A stretch of DNA of 64,000 nucleotides from Mucilaginibacter flavidus (GTDB taxonomy: Bacteria > Bacteroidota > Bacteroidia > Sphingobacteriales > Sphingobacteriaceae), in NCBI RefSeq assembly GCF_024055575.1, contig NZ_JAMXOE010000014.1:62001-126000 (forward strand), written 5' to 3'. Made by a program: the position numbers and the translations under genes. The notes below the pieces were generated by a model. The model did not search any database. It was not told the origin of the DNA and worked only from the letters and a program-made list of their open reading frames with translations. This document shows positions 41,298 to 49,215 of the stretch, piece by piece. Position 1 is the first letter of the stretch; each line of letters begins with the position of its first letter.

Positions 41298-43691
41298 TCA
41301 CTCGGAACGCAAACTCTTCACCGGGTTCATCAGGGCTGCTTTAATGGCCTGGTAACTTACCGTGATAACCGCAATAGCTATTGCTGCAAAGCCTGCAAAA
41401 ACAAATGTCATCAAACTGATATCAATGCGGTACGCAAAACCCTGTAACCATTTGCTCATGGCCCACCATGCAATTGGCGATGAGATAAATATAGAAACGA
41501 TAACCAATTTTACAAAATCAACCGATAGCATCGCCGCAATATTTGCGATGCCGGCGCCCAGCACCTTGCGAATGCCAATCTCTTTGATCCGTTGTTTAGC
41601 CGAATAGGAAGACAGGCCTAATAACCCCAGGCAGGCAAGCGCAATTGCTATTCCTGCAAAAATATTGAGCACTTTACCCAATCGTAATTCTGAGCTATAC
41701 AGGCGGTTAAAATCATCATCCATAAAATGAAATTCAAAAGGTTTGTAGGGCACAAGTTGTTTCCATTTGCTTTCTAAAAATCCAATTGTTTGGGTAATAT
41801 TAGTGCCACTAATTTTTACAAGCATAGTGCGTCCCCATACTTCCGGAAACAACACCAAAGGTTTAATAGCAACATGCATCGACTCAAAATTGAAATCCTT
41901 TACTACTCCTCTTACATAGCCCGGACGCGATGCATCTAAAAACATGCGTTTACCAACAGCCTCCTCCGGTTTCCAGCCCAATTGCTTTGCGGCTGACTCG
42001 TTTAAAATAAAATGGTAGCTTTTTTTACTTTGGTCATCGTTCGAAATGTCAAGCATATCCTGTTGTGTTAACCCGCTGCCGGCAACAATCTGTAACCCGG
42101 TAGCAGCGATATAGTCTTCATCAATCTGGTTACCGGCAACGGCAATCTGCTGGTTTTCGGGCATAGCTGCCGACCGCATGTTAAAGCCGCCAACAATACT
42201 CACAGGTGGACTGGAACATTTCGAAACATCAAGCACATTACTGTTTAATTTAAATTGCTGCTTTATAACGGGCAAATCTTTAAGTGTACGACTGTCAAGC
42301 TGCAACACCAGAACATGCTCGCGATTGTAGCCCAGTTTTTTGTTCTGTACATAGCTTAATTGCTTTTGTATAATAAATGTAGATATGATAAGCACCACCG
42401 AGATGGAGAATTGAAACACAATCAGCGATTTACGCAGCCATTGCCCCGAACCCGTATTTTTAAACGAACCCTTCAATACCTTTACCGGCTGGAAATTAGA
42501 AAGCACCAGAGCCGGGTAGCTGCCGGCTGCAAGGCTCACTGTTAAAATAAGTAGCCCTGCCGCAGCGGCAAACTGCCATGAAAAAAATGCGCTTACCTGC
42601 AATTGTTTCTCAGATAGTTGGTTAAAATAAGGCAACGACAAAGTTGCTGCTACCGAGCTAAGTAGCGTAGCGATTGTGCACAGTAATGCCGATTCGCCTA
42701 TAAATTGCCAGAAAAGCTGCTTGCTGCCGGCACCAATAACCTTGCGTACACCAACTTCCTTTGCCCGTTCTATTGAGCGGGCAGTATTCAGGTTTACATA
42801 AGTAAAGCAGGCTATTACCAGTATCATTAATGCCACAGCTTCGAGAATATAGATGTAGGTAATACTGTTATTTGGTTCAAAACCATCGTACTCTGAATAA
42901 AGATGTACCCGGGTAAACGGCTCAAGTAAAAAGTCGACTGTGGCGCCCTGGCCCTGCATCTCTTTTTGCATAAAAGGGGTGATCTTTGACTGTAACGATG
43001 TAATAGAGTTTTTATCTTTTAACAGCACATATGTGGTATAATTGGCGTCCCAATATGTTTTCTCGTATTCCGCAAGCCCAAGCGACGAAAATGAAGCCAG
43101 GAAATCAAATTTTATCTGCGAGTTTGAGGGGCAATCCTGTATTACGCCGGTTACCTGGTAAAGTGTGCCATCGCCGCCTACTTTCAGCGTTTTACCGACA
43201 GGGTTTTCGTTAGCAAAATATCTTTTGGCGGTCGACTCAGTAACTATCAACTGGTTAGGGGCTGTGAGCATCTTGTCTTTTTCGCCTGATAGCAGCTTAA
43301 ATGAAAATATTTTGAAAAAGCTGGGGTCGGCATACATAAATGCCTTTTCGTTGATTAATTTGTCGTTGTAGCTAATAACCTGCCTGCTGTTCGTCATACG
43401 CACAGCATCGCTAATCTCGGGGAAGGTTTTTTTAAACACAGGGGCAACACGCACGCTGGTATAGTTTCCTTTTTTGAATTCGCTTCCGCCATCAAATTTA
43501 TACTCCATTATTACACGCGCTACACGGTTCCCGTTCAGCTGAAAGTTATCGTAGCTTAACTCGTGTTGGATATAGATGCCGATAAGCAGGCAGCAAGTTA
43601 AACCAATAGTAAGGCCCAAAATGTTTATTAATGATGACGCCTTATTTTTCCAGAGATTACGGAATGCGGTTTTGAAGTAGTTTTTTAACAT
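41298..43691 (-). CDS. FtsX/MacB-type ABC transporter permease, orphan, paralogue
   Basis: The 797-residue permease is a paralogue of the one at 8043-10424, sharing M-L-K-N-Y-F-K-T-A-F-R-N-L-W-K-N-K at the start, R-A-K-E-V-G-V-R-K-V-I-G in the middle, and I-K-E-I-G-I-R-K-V-L-G near the end. It has the same two halves with a periplasmic domain in each. No ATPase is adjacent. Substrate unknown. A 59-bp inverted repeat marks its 3' end. Confidence 0.9.
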   Translation of the reverse strand: MLKNYFKTAFRNLWKNKASSLINILGLTIGLTCCLLIGIYIQHELSYDNFQLNGNRVARVIMEYKFDGGSEFKKGNYTSVRVAPVFKKTFPEISDAVRMTNSRQVISYNDKLINEKAFMYADPSFFKIFSFKLLSGEKDKMLTAPNQLIVTESTAKRYFANENPVGKTLKVGGDGTLYQVTGVIQDCPSNSQIKFDFLASFSSLGLAEYEKTYWDANYTTYVLLKDKNSITSLQSKITPFMQKEMQGQGATVDFLLEPFTRVHLYSEYDGFEPNNSITYIYILEAVALMILVIACFTYVNLNTARSIERAKEVGVRKVIGAGSKQLFWQFIGESALLCTIATLLSSVAATLSLPYFNQLSEKQLQVSAFFSWQFAAAAGLLILTVSLAAGSYPALVLSNFQPVKVLKGSFKNTGSGQWLRKSLIVFQFSISVVLIISTFIIQKQLSYVQNKKLGYNREHVLVLQLDSRTLKDLPVIKQQFKLNSNVLDVSKCSSPPVSIVGGFNMRSAAMPENQQIAVAGNQIDEDYIAATGLQIVAGSGLTQQDMLDISNDDQSKKSYHFILNESAAKQLGWKPEEAVGKRMFLDASRPGYVRGVVKDFNFESMHVAIKPLVLFPEVWGRTMLVKISGTNITQTIGFLESKWKQLVPYKPFEFHFMDDDFNRLYSSELRLGKVLNIFAGIAIALACLGLLGLSSYSAKQRIKEIGIRKVLGAGIANIAAMLSVDFVKLVIVSIFISSPIAWWAMSKWLQGFAYRIDISLMTFVFAGFAAIAIAVITVSYQAIKAALMNPVKSLRSE

Positions 43692-43943
43692 GGGTGTCTC
43701 AATTCAGGGTCAGAGAAAAAAACTGGGCAATAGGCTATTTATTGCTATATCACTTACAACAAGACGAATCATTTTCTGAAACGTTACAGGGAAAAAGATG
43801 AAAATAGTTGTAATGGTTGTATTGGTTGTAATGATGAACATGGTAACGACGATATTGATAATATTTGCTAAACCATTTTATCAAAAAAGAGGTGTTTTTC
43901 TTTTCTGACTTTACCGACTTTCCGGACTTCGGACTAAAAAAGC

Positions 43944-43951
43944 TATCTTTA
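43944..43951 (+). promoter_or_regulatory. TAnnTTT-type -7 box directly before rpe
   Basis: TATCTTTA lies 5 bp before the rpe ATG, so transcription would start at or next to the start codon. No -33 TTG is evident, so support is partial. Confidence 0.4.
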
Positions 43952-43956
43952 CACCC

Positions 43957-44613
43957 ATGAACCACCTGATAGCCCCATCTATTCTAGCGGCTGATTTTGC
44001 CAATTTGCAGCGCGATATTGAAATGATAAACAATAGCGATGGCGATTGGATACATGTCGACATTATGGACGGCATGTTTGTGCCTAATATTTCCTTTGGC
44101 TTCCCTGTGGTTAGCGCTGTGAAAAAATATGCCAAAAAGGATTTGGACGTTCATTTGATGATTGTTGACCCGGACCGTTATTTAAAAGCTTTTAAAGACG
44201 CGGGTGCAGCAAGTATCACGGTACATTATGAGGCATGCCCCAATTTGCATCGCACAGTTCAATATATAAAAGAGCTGGGTTGCCGTGCATCAGTTGCCGT
44301 TAATCCGCATACACCCGTTTTATTGCTCGAAGATATAGTGGCCGATTTGGATATGGTGCTGATAATGTCGGTGAATCCTGGTTTTGGCGGGCAAAAGTTT
44401 ATTCCGAATACCTATAAAAAACTGGCCGATATAAAAGAGCTGGCTGCTCGTAAAAACCCCGGTTTGTACATCGAAGTTGATGGGGGAGTGGATGGCAGTA
44501 ACGCGGCAAAACTGGTTAAAGCCGGGGCCACCGTCCTGGTTGCAGGTAACTCGGTTTTTTCGGCGCTAAACCCTGTACAGGCAATAGCTGATTTAAAAAG
44601 TTCGGGGTTGTAA
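43957..44613 (+). CDS. rpe: Ribulose-phosphate 3-epimerase
   Basis: The 218-residue TIM-barrel enzyme interconverts ribulose 5-phosphate and xylulose 5-phosphate in the pentose phosphate pathway. Metal and catalytic motifs are visible: H-V-D-I-M-D-G-M-F-V-P-N (about 33-44), H-L-M-I-V-D-P (about 66-72), M-S-V-N-P-G-F-G-G-Q-K-F and E-V-D-G-G-V. Length fits the family. It seems monocistronic. Confidence 0.96.
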   Translation: MNHLIAPSILAADFANLQRDIEMINNSDGDWIHVDIMDGMFVPNISFGFPVVSAVKKYAKKDLDVHLMIVDPDRYLKAFKDAGAASITVHYEACPNLHRTVQYIKELGCRASVAVNPHTPVLLLEDIVADLDMVLIMSVNPGFGGQKFIPNTYKKLADIKELAARKNPGLYIEVDGGVDGSNAAKLVKAGATVLVAGNSVFSALNPVQAIADLKSSGL

Positions 44614-44818
44614 CTTCAGCCCGGATGTTAGGCTGATAATAAAAACCCTTAATTTTTTTAATATTTAAAATTCAAAGCTGCAATTGTAATCGAATTGTAT
44701 CATTTTTCAAAAAAAGCAAATATTCTCTATTAATATTGTCAAATTAATTAACTTCGGCCCGTCTTAATACCGATTTGTTAATTAATCAATAATTCAACAA
44801 AACCAATTTGTAAACCAG

Positions 44819-44896
44819 ATGATATCGTCACCAGCCATCGCACAAATGCAGAAAGGGCTTTTGAGGGCGTTACCAATTATCGAAAAAATTAAATAA
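44819..44896 (+). CDS. 25-residue upstream ORF before serC
   Basis: An ATG-started ORF of 25 codons encodes M-I-S-S-P-A-I-A-Q-M and ends in I-E-K-I-K. Its stop ends at 44896, one base before the serC start, the spacing of a translationally coupled leader. Two consecutive Ser codons at positions 3-4 might allow serine-dependent control, but nothing else supports this. It could be a chance ORF. Confidence 0.35.
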   Translation: MISSPAIAQMQKGLLRALPIIEKIK

Positions 44897-44897
44897 A

Positions 44898-45965
44898 ATG
44901 AAACATAATTTTGGCGCCGGACCAGGCATCTTACCACACGAAGTTTTAAAACAGGCAGCAGCTGCGGTTGTTGATTTTGGCGGAATCGGACTTTCTATAT
45001 TGGAAATATCGCACCGCTCGGCTGAGTTTGAATCGGTGCTTGATGAGGCGGTAAAGCTGGTTAAAGAACTTTTCGAAGTGCCGGAAGGCTATTCCGTTTT
45101 ATTTTTACAAGGCGGCGCCAGCACACAGTTTGCTTTAGCTCCTTACAACCTGCTGCCCGAAGGCGGCAAAGCTGCATACCTCGAAACAGGTGTTTGGGCA
45201 AACAAAGCGCTTAAAGAAGCTAAGTTTTTTGGCGATGTTGAAATTGTAGCTACATCAAAAGAAAAAAACTTTACTTATATACCTAAGGATTACAAAATAC
45301 CAACTGATGCGGCTTACTTCCACATCACTTCGAACAATACCATTTACGGTACGCAGATGCAGGAGTTCCCTAAATCGCCGATACCAATGGTTTGCGATAT
45401 GTCGTCTGACATATTCAGCCGTAAGGTTAACGTTGCTGATTTTGGTTTGATATACGCTGGCGCCCAGAAAAATATGGGCCCGGCTGGTGTAACGCTGGTA
45501 ATTGTTAAAGATTCGCTTTTGGGCAAAACTGGCCGTAAAATACCGGCTATGTTTAACTACCATGTGCAGATTGAAGGCGGCTCGATGTACAACACCCCAC
45601 CGGTGTTTGCTATTTATGTATCGATGCTTACGCTTAATTGGTTAAAATCAAAAGGCGGCGTTGAGGCGATCGAAAAAGAGAACATTGCCAAAGCTCGTGT
45701 ATTGTACGAGGAAATTGACCGCAACCCGCTATTTAAACCGGTTTGCGCTGTTGAAGACCGTTCGCACATGAACGTCTGCTTCGTAATGGAAAACCCTGAG
45801 CTTGAAAAAGCATTCCTGAAACTTTGCGACGACAAAGAAATCATCGGCATAAAGGGCCATAGGAGCGTAGGCGGTTTCCGCGCATCAATTTACAACGCAT
45901 TAACCATCAACAGCGTGTACGTGCTGATTGATGCCATGCAGGAATTTGCAGAAAAAAATAAATAG
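44898..45965 (+). CDS. serC: Phosphoserine aminotransferase
   Basis: The 355-residue PLP enzyme converts 3-phosphohydroxypyruvate to phosphoserine with glutamate as donor. Signatures: F-G-A-G-P-G-I-L-P near the start, I-S-H-R-S, F-L-Q-G-G-A-S-T-Q-F, and the PLP-lysine region A-G-A-Q-K-N-M-G-P-A-G. It precedes serA, so the two steps of serine synthesis lie together, separated by a repeat. Confidence 0.96.
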   Translation: MKHNFGAGPGILPHEVLKQAAAAVVDFGGIGLSILEISHRSAEFESVLDEAVKLVKELFEVPEGYSVLFLQGGASTQFALAPYNLLPEGGKAAYLETGVWANKALKEAKFFGDVEIVATSKEKNFTYIPKDYKIPTDAAYFHITSNNTIYGTQMQEFPKSPIPMVCDMSSDIFSRKVNVADFGLIYAGAQKNMGPAGVTLVIVKDSLLGKTGRKIPAMFNYHVQIEGGSMYNTPPVFAIYVSMLTLNWLKSKGGVEAIEKENIAKARVLYEEIDRNPLFKPVCAVEDRSHMNVCFVMENPELEKAFLKLCDDKEIIGIKGHRSVGGFRASIYNALTINSVYVLIDAMQEFAEKNK

Positions 45966-46069
45966 CCCCCTAACCCCCTAAAGGGGGAATTAGTGGCGCA
46001 TAAATTTAAAGGCATTCCCTAAATGCCTAAATCAAAAAAAAAGCTCCCCCTTTAGGGGGCCGGGGGGCT
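45964..46069. repeat. G/C-rich inverted repeat between serC and serA
   Basis: A 25-base arm beginning AGCCCCCTAACCCCC (45964-45988) and a right arm beginning TCCCCCTTTAGGGGG (46045-46069) match at about 22 of 25 positions when complemented. A smaller hairpin (GGCAT/ATGCC) lies between them. The CCCCCTAA unit is a known repeated intergenic motif in Bacteroidota as I recall. The arm overlaps the serC stop codon. Confidence 0.7.
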
Positions 46070-46076
46070 CTTCGAC

Positions 46077-47027
46077 ATGATAAAAATACTAGCCAATGAT
46101 GGCATCGACCCGATAGGCAAAAAAATGCTGGAGGATGCCGGTTTTTTTGTAGATACCAATAACATTCCGCAGGATGAACTGGCTGTACGTTTGCAGGAAT
46201 ATGATGCTATTACCGTCCGCAGTGCAACTAAAGTACGTAAAGCCTTAATTGATGCCTGCCCCAACCTTAAACTGATAGGCCGCGGTGGCGTAGGTGTTGA
46301 CAATATTGATGTGGAATATGCCAAAGAAAAATGCATAGGCGTTTACAACACCCCTGCATCGTCATCATTATCAGTAGCCGAACTGGTGTTTGCCCAGCTA
46401 TTTGGTTGCGTTCGTTTTTTGCCTGATAGCAACCGCAAAATGCCGGTTGAAGGCAATTCCAAATTTAACGATTTGAAAAAAGCTTATGCCAAAGGCATTG
46501 AGCTGCGCGATAAAACTTTAGGTATAGTAGGCTTTGGTCGTATAGGCCGCGAGGTGGCGAAAATCGCCATCGGTGTGGGCATGAATGTGCTGGCTTATGA
46601 CCTTTATCCCTTCAGCCCTGAACTGGAATTGACTTTAGGCGCCGGTACCAAAGTGAAAGTTTCGGTAACAGCTGCAACCCTTGAAGAAATAATAAAATCG
46701 GCAGATTTCATTACCCTACATACGCCGTTTGTTGACAAAGCGCTTATTGGTGCTGAAGAACTTGCCCAAATGAAAAAAGGCGTAGGCCTGGTGAATATAT
46801 CACGCGGCGGTTTAATTGATGAATTAGCCCTTTTAGATGCCTTAAACAGCGGCCAGGTATCATTTGCAGCACTGGATGTTTTCGACAACGAGCCTACACC
46901 ACGCGAAGAAATAATTAAACACCCCAAAATATCATTAACCCCGCACATCGGTGCCGCCACCAACGAAGCGCAGGAGCGTATTGGTGTTGAGCTGGCAAGC
47001 TTGATAATTGGGCATTTTAATAAATAA
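46077..47027 (+). CDS. serA: D-3-phosphoglycerate dehydrogenase
   Basis: The 316-residue enzyme oxidises 3-phosphoglycerate with NAD, the first step of serine synthesis. The NAD-binding G-F-G-R-I-G is at about 151-156. Active-site residues of the family lie in N-I-S-R-G-G-L-I-D-E and in P-H-I-G-A-A-T-N-E-A. It lacks a C-terminal ACT domain, so it is the short form without serine feedback in that domain. It is on the same strand after serC. Confidence 0.94.
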   Translation: MIKILANDGIDPIGKKMLEDAGFFVDTNNIPQDELAVRLQEYDAITVRSATKVRKALIDACPNLKLIGRGGVGVDNIDVEYAKEKCIGVYNTPASSSLSVAELVFAQLFGCVRFLPDSNRKMPVEGNSKFNDLKKAYAKGIELRDKTLGIVGFGRIGREVAKIAIGVGMNVLAYDLYPFSPELELTLGAGTKVKVSVTAATLEEIIKSADFITLHTPFVDKALIGAEELAQMKKGVGLVNISRGGLIDELALLDALNSGQVSFAALDVFDNEPTPREEIIKHPKISLTPHIGAATNEAQERIGVELASLIIGHFNK

Positions 47028-47050
47028 TTGACACTAATTGTCACAAATTG

Positions 47051-47099
47051 AATCGAATTACACTAATCTGCTTTGATAGTGTAATTCGATTTTTTATTT
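47051..47099. terminator. Perfect 15-bp hairpin between serA and convergent gene
   Basis: AATCGAATTACACTA (47051-47065) pairs exactly with TAGTGTAATTCGATT (47077-47091), followed by T-rich sequence. It terminates serA and probably the convergent metallo-beta-lactamase gene. Confidence 0.85.
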
Positions 47100-47178
47100 T
47101 GATCAATATTCTACGGAATTTCACTCCCAAAGCGCAGATCAAATTCGTAAAATTCGATTAAATTCGTGAAAATACGTG

Positions 47179-48579
47179 TTAATTCAATTCGTATTTAATT
47201 CCCTTTTCCGGTATCGTAACCACATACCCCTCACTTTCCACTGCATCCGCAAAAGCCTGCATGCTCGACGTCTCACCGTGCACGAGGAATACGTTTTTTA
47301 GCCTGGTCTTATCCTGGTGTTTAACCACGTCTAAAAGGTCCTGATGATCGCCGTGAGCGCTTAAAACATCGGTTTGTTTAATAGTGGCATAAACAGCCAG
47401 TTCACGGTCTTTGATATGGACAATAGGGTCGCCACGTAATAAACGGTGGCCCAGTGTGCCTTTGGCGCAATAGCCTATAAACAGGATGGTGCAGTAATAA
47501 TTTTGAATGTTATAATACAGGTGATCCTGTATGCGGCCGCCTTCCAGCATGCCTGCCGACGAAATTATAATACAAGGCTCAAAGTAATTGGATACCTGCC
47601 TGCTGTCTTTCAGCGACTCAACATACTCTAAATTCTCAAACTCAAACTCATCGCCCTGCTTGTTGTAAAACTCCTGCGCTTCCTGGTTTACCAGGTTATG
47701 GTATTTGCGGAATACCTGTGTGGCCCGGGTAGCCATCGGGCTATCAACGAACACTTTTACCGGCGGAAGCAATCCGCTGCTGAAAATTTTATTTAATGAA
47801 TAGACCAGCGATTGCGTACGCCCAATACTGAATGCAGGTATAATCAACCGGCCTTGTTCTTTAACACAAGCTTTTTCAATAGTTTCAACCAGCGCCTGTT
47901 CAACGGTTTTGTCTTTGGTATGCAGCCGTCCGCCGTAAGTGCTTTCGGTCACCAGGTAATCAACCGGGGGGAGTTGCTGCGGGTCATCCAATACCGGGTA
48001 GTTTTTGCGGCCAATATCACCGGTAAAAGCAATCGACCTTTCAGTTCCTCCCTCGTTCACCTTAAAAACAGCAGCCGCAGCGCCCAATAAGTGGCCTACT
48101 GGTATAAAGGTCAGCTCGATATCGCCATTGATTCTGAATGGCCTGTTAAAGCCTATGGTTACAAACCGGTCCATTGCATCCATCACATGTTTTTGCAGGT
48201 AGAGTGGTTGTGCGGCGGTATTGAATTTTCCTTTGCCCCGACGGTGTTTACGGCCCTTGTCGGCCTTGTGCATAAATATGTTTACGGAGTCAAGTAATAG
48301 TAACTCCGTTAAATCGGCAGTGGGAGGAGTGCATAATACCTGGCCATTAAAACCAAGCCGCACCAGCGTAGGTAAGTTGCCCGAGTGGTCGATGTGGGCG
48401 TGGGTTAGCACCACCACATCTATTTCTTCCGGTCTGAAAGGGAAGTTTTCATTTGCTTGTATATTGCGGTCCTTTTCGTAATCAAGTCCACAATCTATTA
48501 ATATTTTAAACTGGCCCACCTGCAATAAATGCATGCTTCCTGTTACCTGCCGCGCCGCCCCGTATATAGTTAAATTCAT
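47179..48579 (-). CDS. Beta-CASP metallo-beta-lactamase RNA nuclease
   Basis: The 466-residue protein combines a metallo-beta-lactamase fold with a beta-CASP insert, like CPSF73-type exo/endoribonucleases. Motif 2 is T-H-A-H-I-D-H-S-G (about 59-67), further motifs include F-T-G-D-I-G-R, and P-A-F-S-I-G-R-T-Q and S-A-H-G-D-H-Q appear later. This class processes or degrades RNA with Zn2+ in the cytoplasm. A divergent gene lies beyond a repeat-rich 248-bp region. Confidence 0.93.
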   Translation of the reverse strand: MNLTIYGAARQVTGSMHLLQVGQFKILIDCGLDYEKDRNIQANENFPFRPEEIDVVVLTHAHIDHSGNLPTLVRLGFNGQVLCTPPTADLTELLLLDSVNIFMHKADKGRKHRRGKGKFNTAAQPLYLQKHVMDAMDRFVTIGFNRPFRINGDIELTFIPVGHLLGAAAAVFKVNEGGTERSIAFTGDIGRKNYPVLDDPQQLPPVDYLVTESTYGGRLHTKDKTVEQALVETIEKACVKEQGRLIIPAFSIGRTQSLVYSLNKIFSSGLLPPVKVFVDSPMATRATQVFRKYHNLVNQEAQEFYNKQGDEFEFENLEYVESLKDSRQVSNYFEPCIIISSAGMLEGGRIQDHLYYNIQNYYCTILFIGYCAKGTLGHRLLRGDPIVHIKDRELAVYATIKQTDVLSAHGDHQDLLDVVKHQDKTRLKNVFLVHGETSSMQAFADAVESEGYVVTIPEKGIKYELN

Positions 48580-48598
48580 CTTTCGAAATCGTTCATTT

Positions 48599-48702
48599 GT
48601 TCACTGGTTCATTGGTGTAGCTTTGATAAATTGTTAACGTCGGCAAAAGTTGTTATACCCGCGCCAACACCAATGAACTATTGAACTAATGAGCCAGTGA
48701 AC
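48599..48702. repeat. Composite inverted repeat in divergent promoter region
   Basis: GTTCACTGGTTCATTGGTGT (48599-48618) pairs with ACACCAATGAAC (48667-48678) and also, shifted, with AATGAGCCAGTGAAC (48688-48702; one mismatch). The unit occurs twice in opposite sense. It lies between the divergent metallo-beta-lactamase and 97-residue genes. Confidence 0.6.
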
Positions 48703-48827
48703 CAATAAATGCAAACTTATTATTATTGTTGTAACATTTTATGCTGAAATGGCATTACAGGCAAAGTTTTTGTGTAGCTTACAGTGATTTGATAAATTAC
48801 CTATTTTAGTAGAATTATACAACAGCC

Positions 48828-49121
48828 ATGATCAAACAAGCAACCTACCATTTAAATACAATTGACGGGCCGGTAGAACTTACCATTACCCCAATTAATG
48901 AGCAGTTACCTGGCGGAGATTACTTCGCAACAGGTGTGTACAAACTTACCGATGGCGTAGTTGGTATGGGCGAAATAGTTTTTGATGAAACCATGACCGA
49001 CTGGGAATACAACGGCATGGACGAACTTACCTGGGACCAGGCCGCCGAAGTGGCGGATTTTATTAAAAGATATAAAGACCCAGCTGGCGCAGATCCCGAT
49101 TTATTGCAGTCGCCTGAATAA
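48828..49121 (+). CDS. Hypothetical 97-residue protein
   Basis: The product is an acidic soluble protein without signal or membrane helix. The sequence alternates strands (Y-H-L-N-T-I-D-G-P-V-E-L-T-I) and ends with a helix containing W-D-Q-A-A-E-V-A-D-F. I do not recognise a domain. It lies 94 bp before the GH2 gene. Confidence 0.65.
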   Translation: MIKQATYHLNTIDGPVELTITPINEQLPGGDYFATGVYKLTDGVVGMGEIVFDETMTDWEYNGMDELTWDQAAEVADFIKRYKDPAGADPDLLQSPE

Positions 49122-49215
49122 TTGTATAATAAACAATAATAAATATCCGGTTTAGGTACAATTTGTTGGATTAGTGTTTAAATTTAACCACCAATTTCAC
49201 TAACCCAATACCTGT

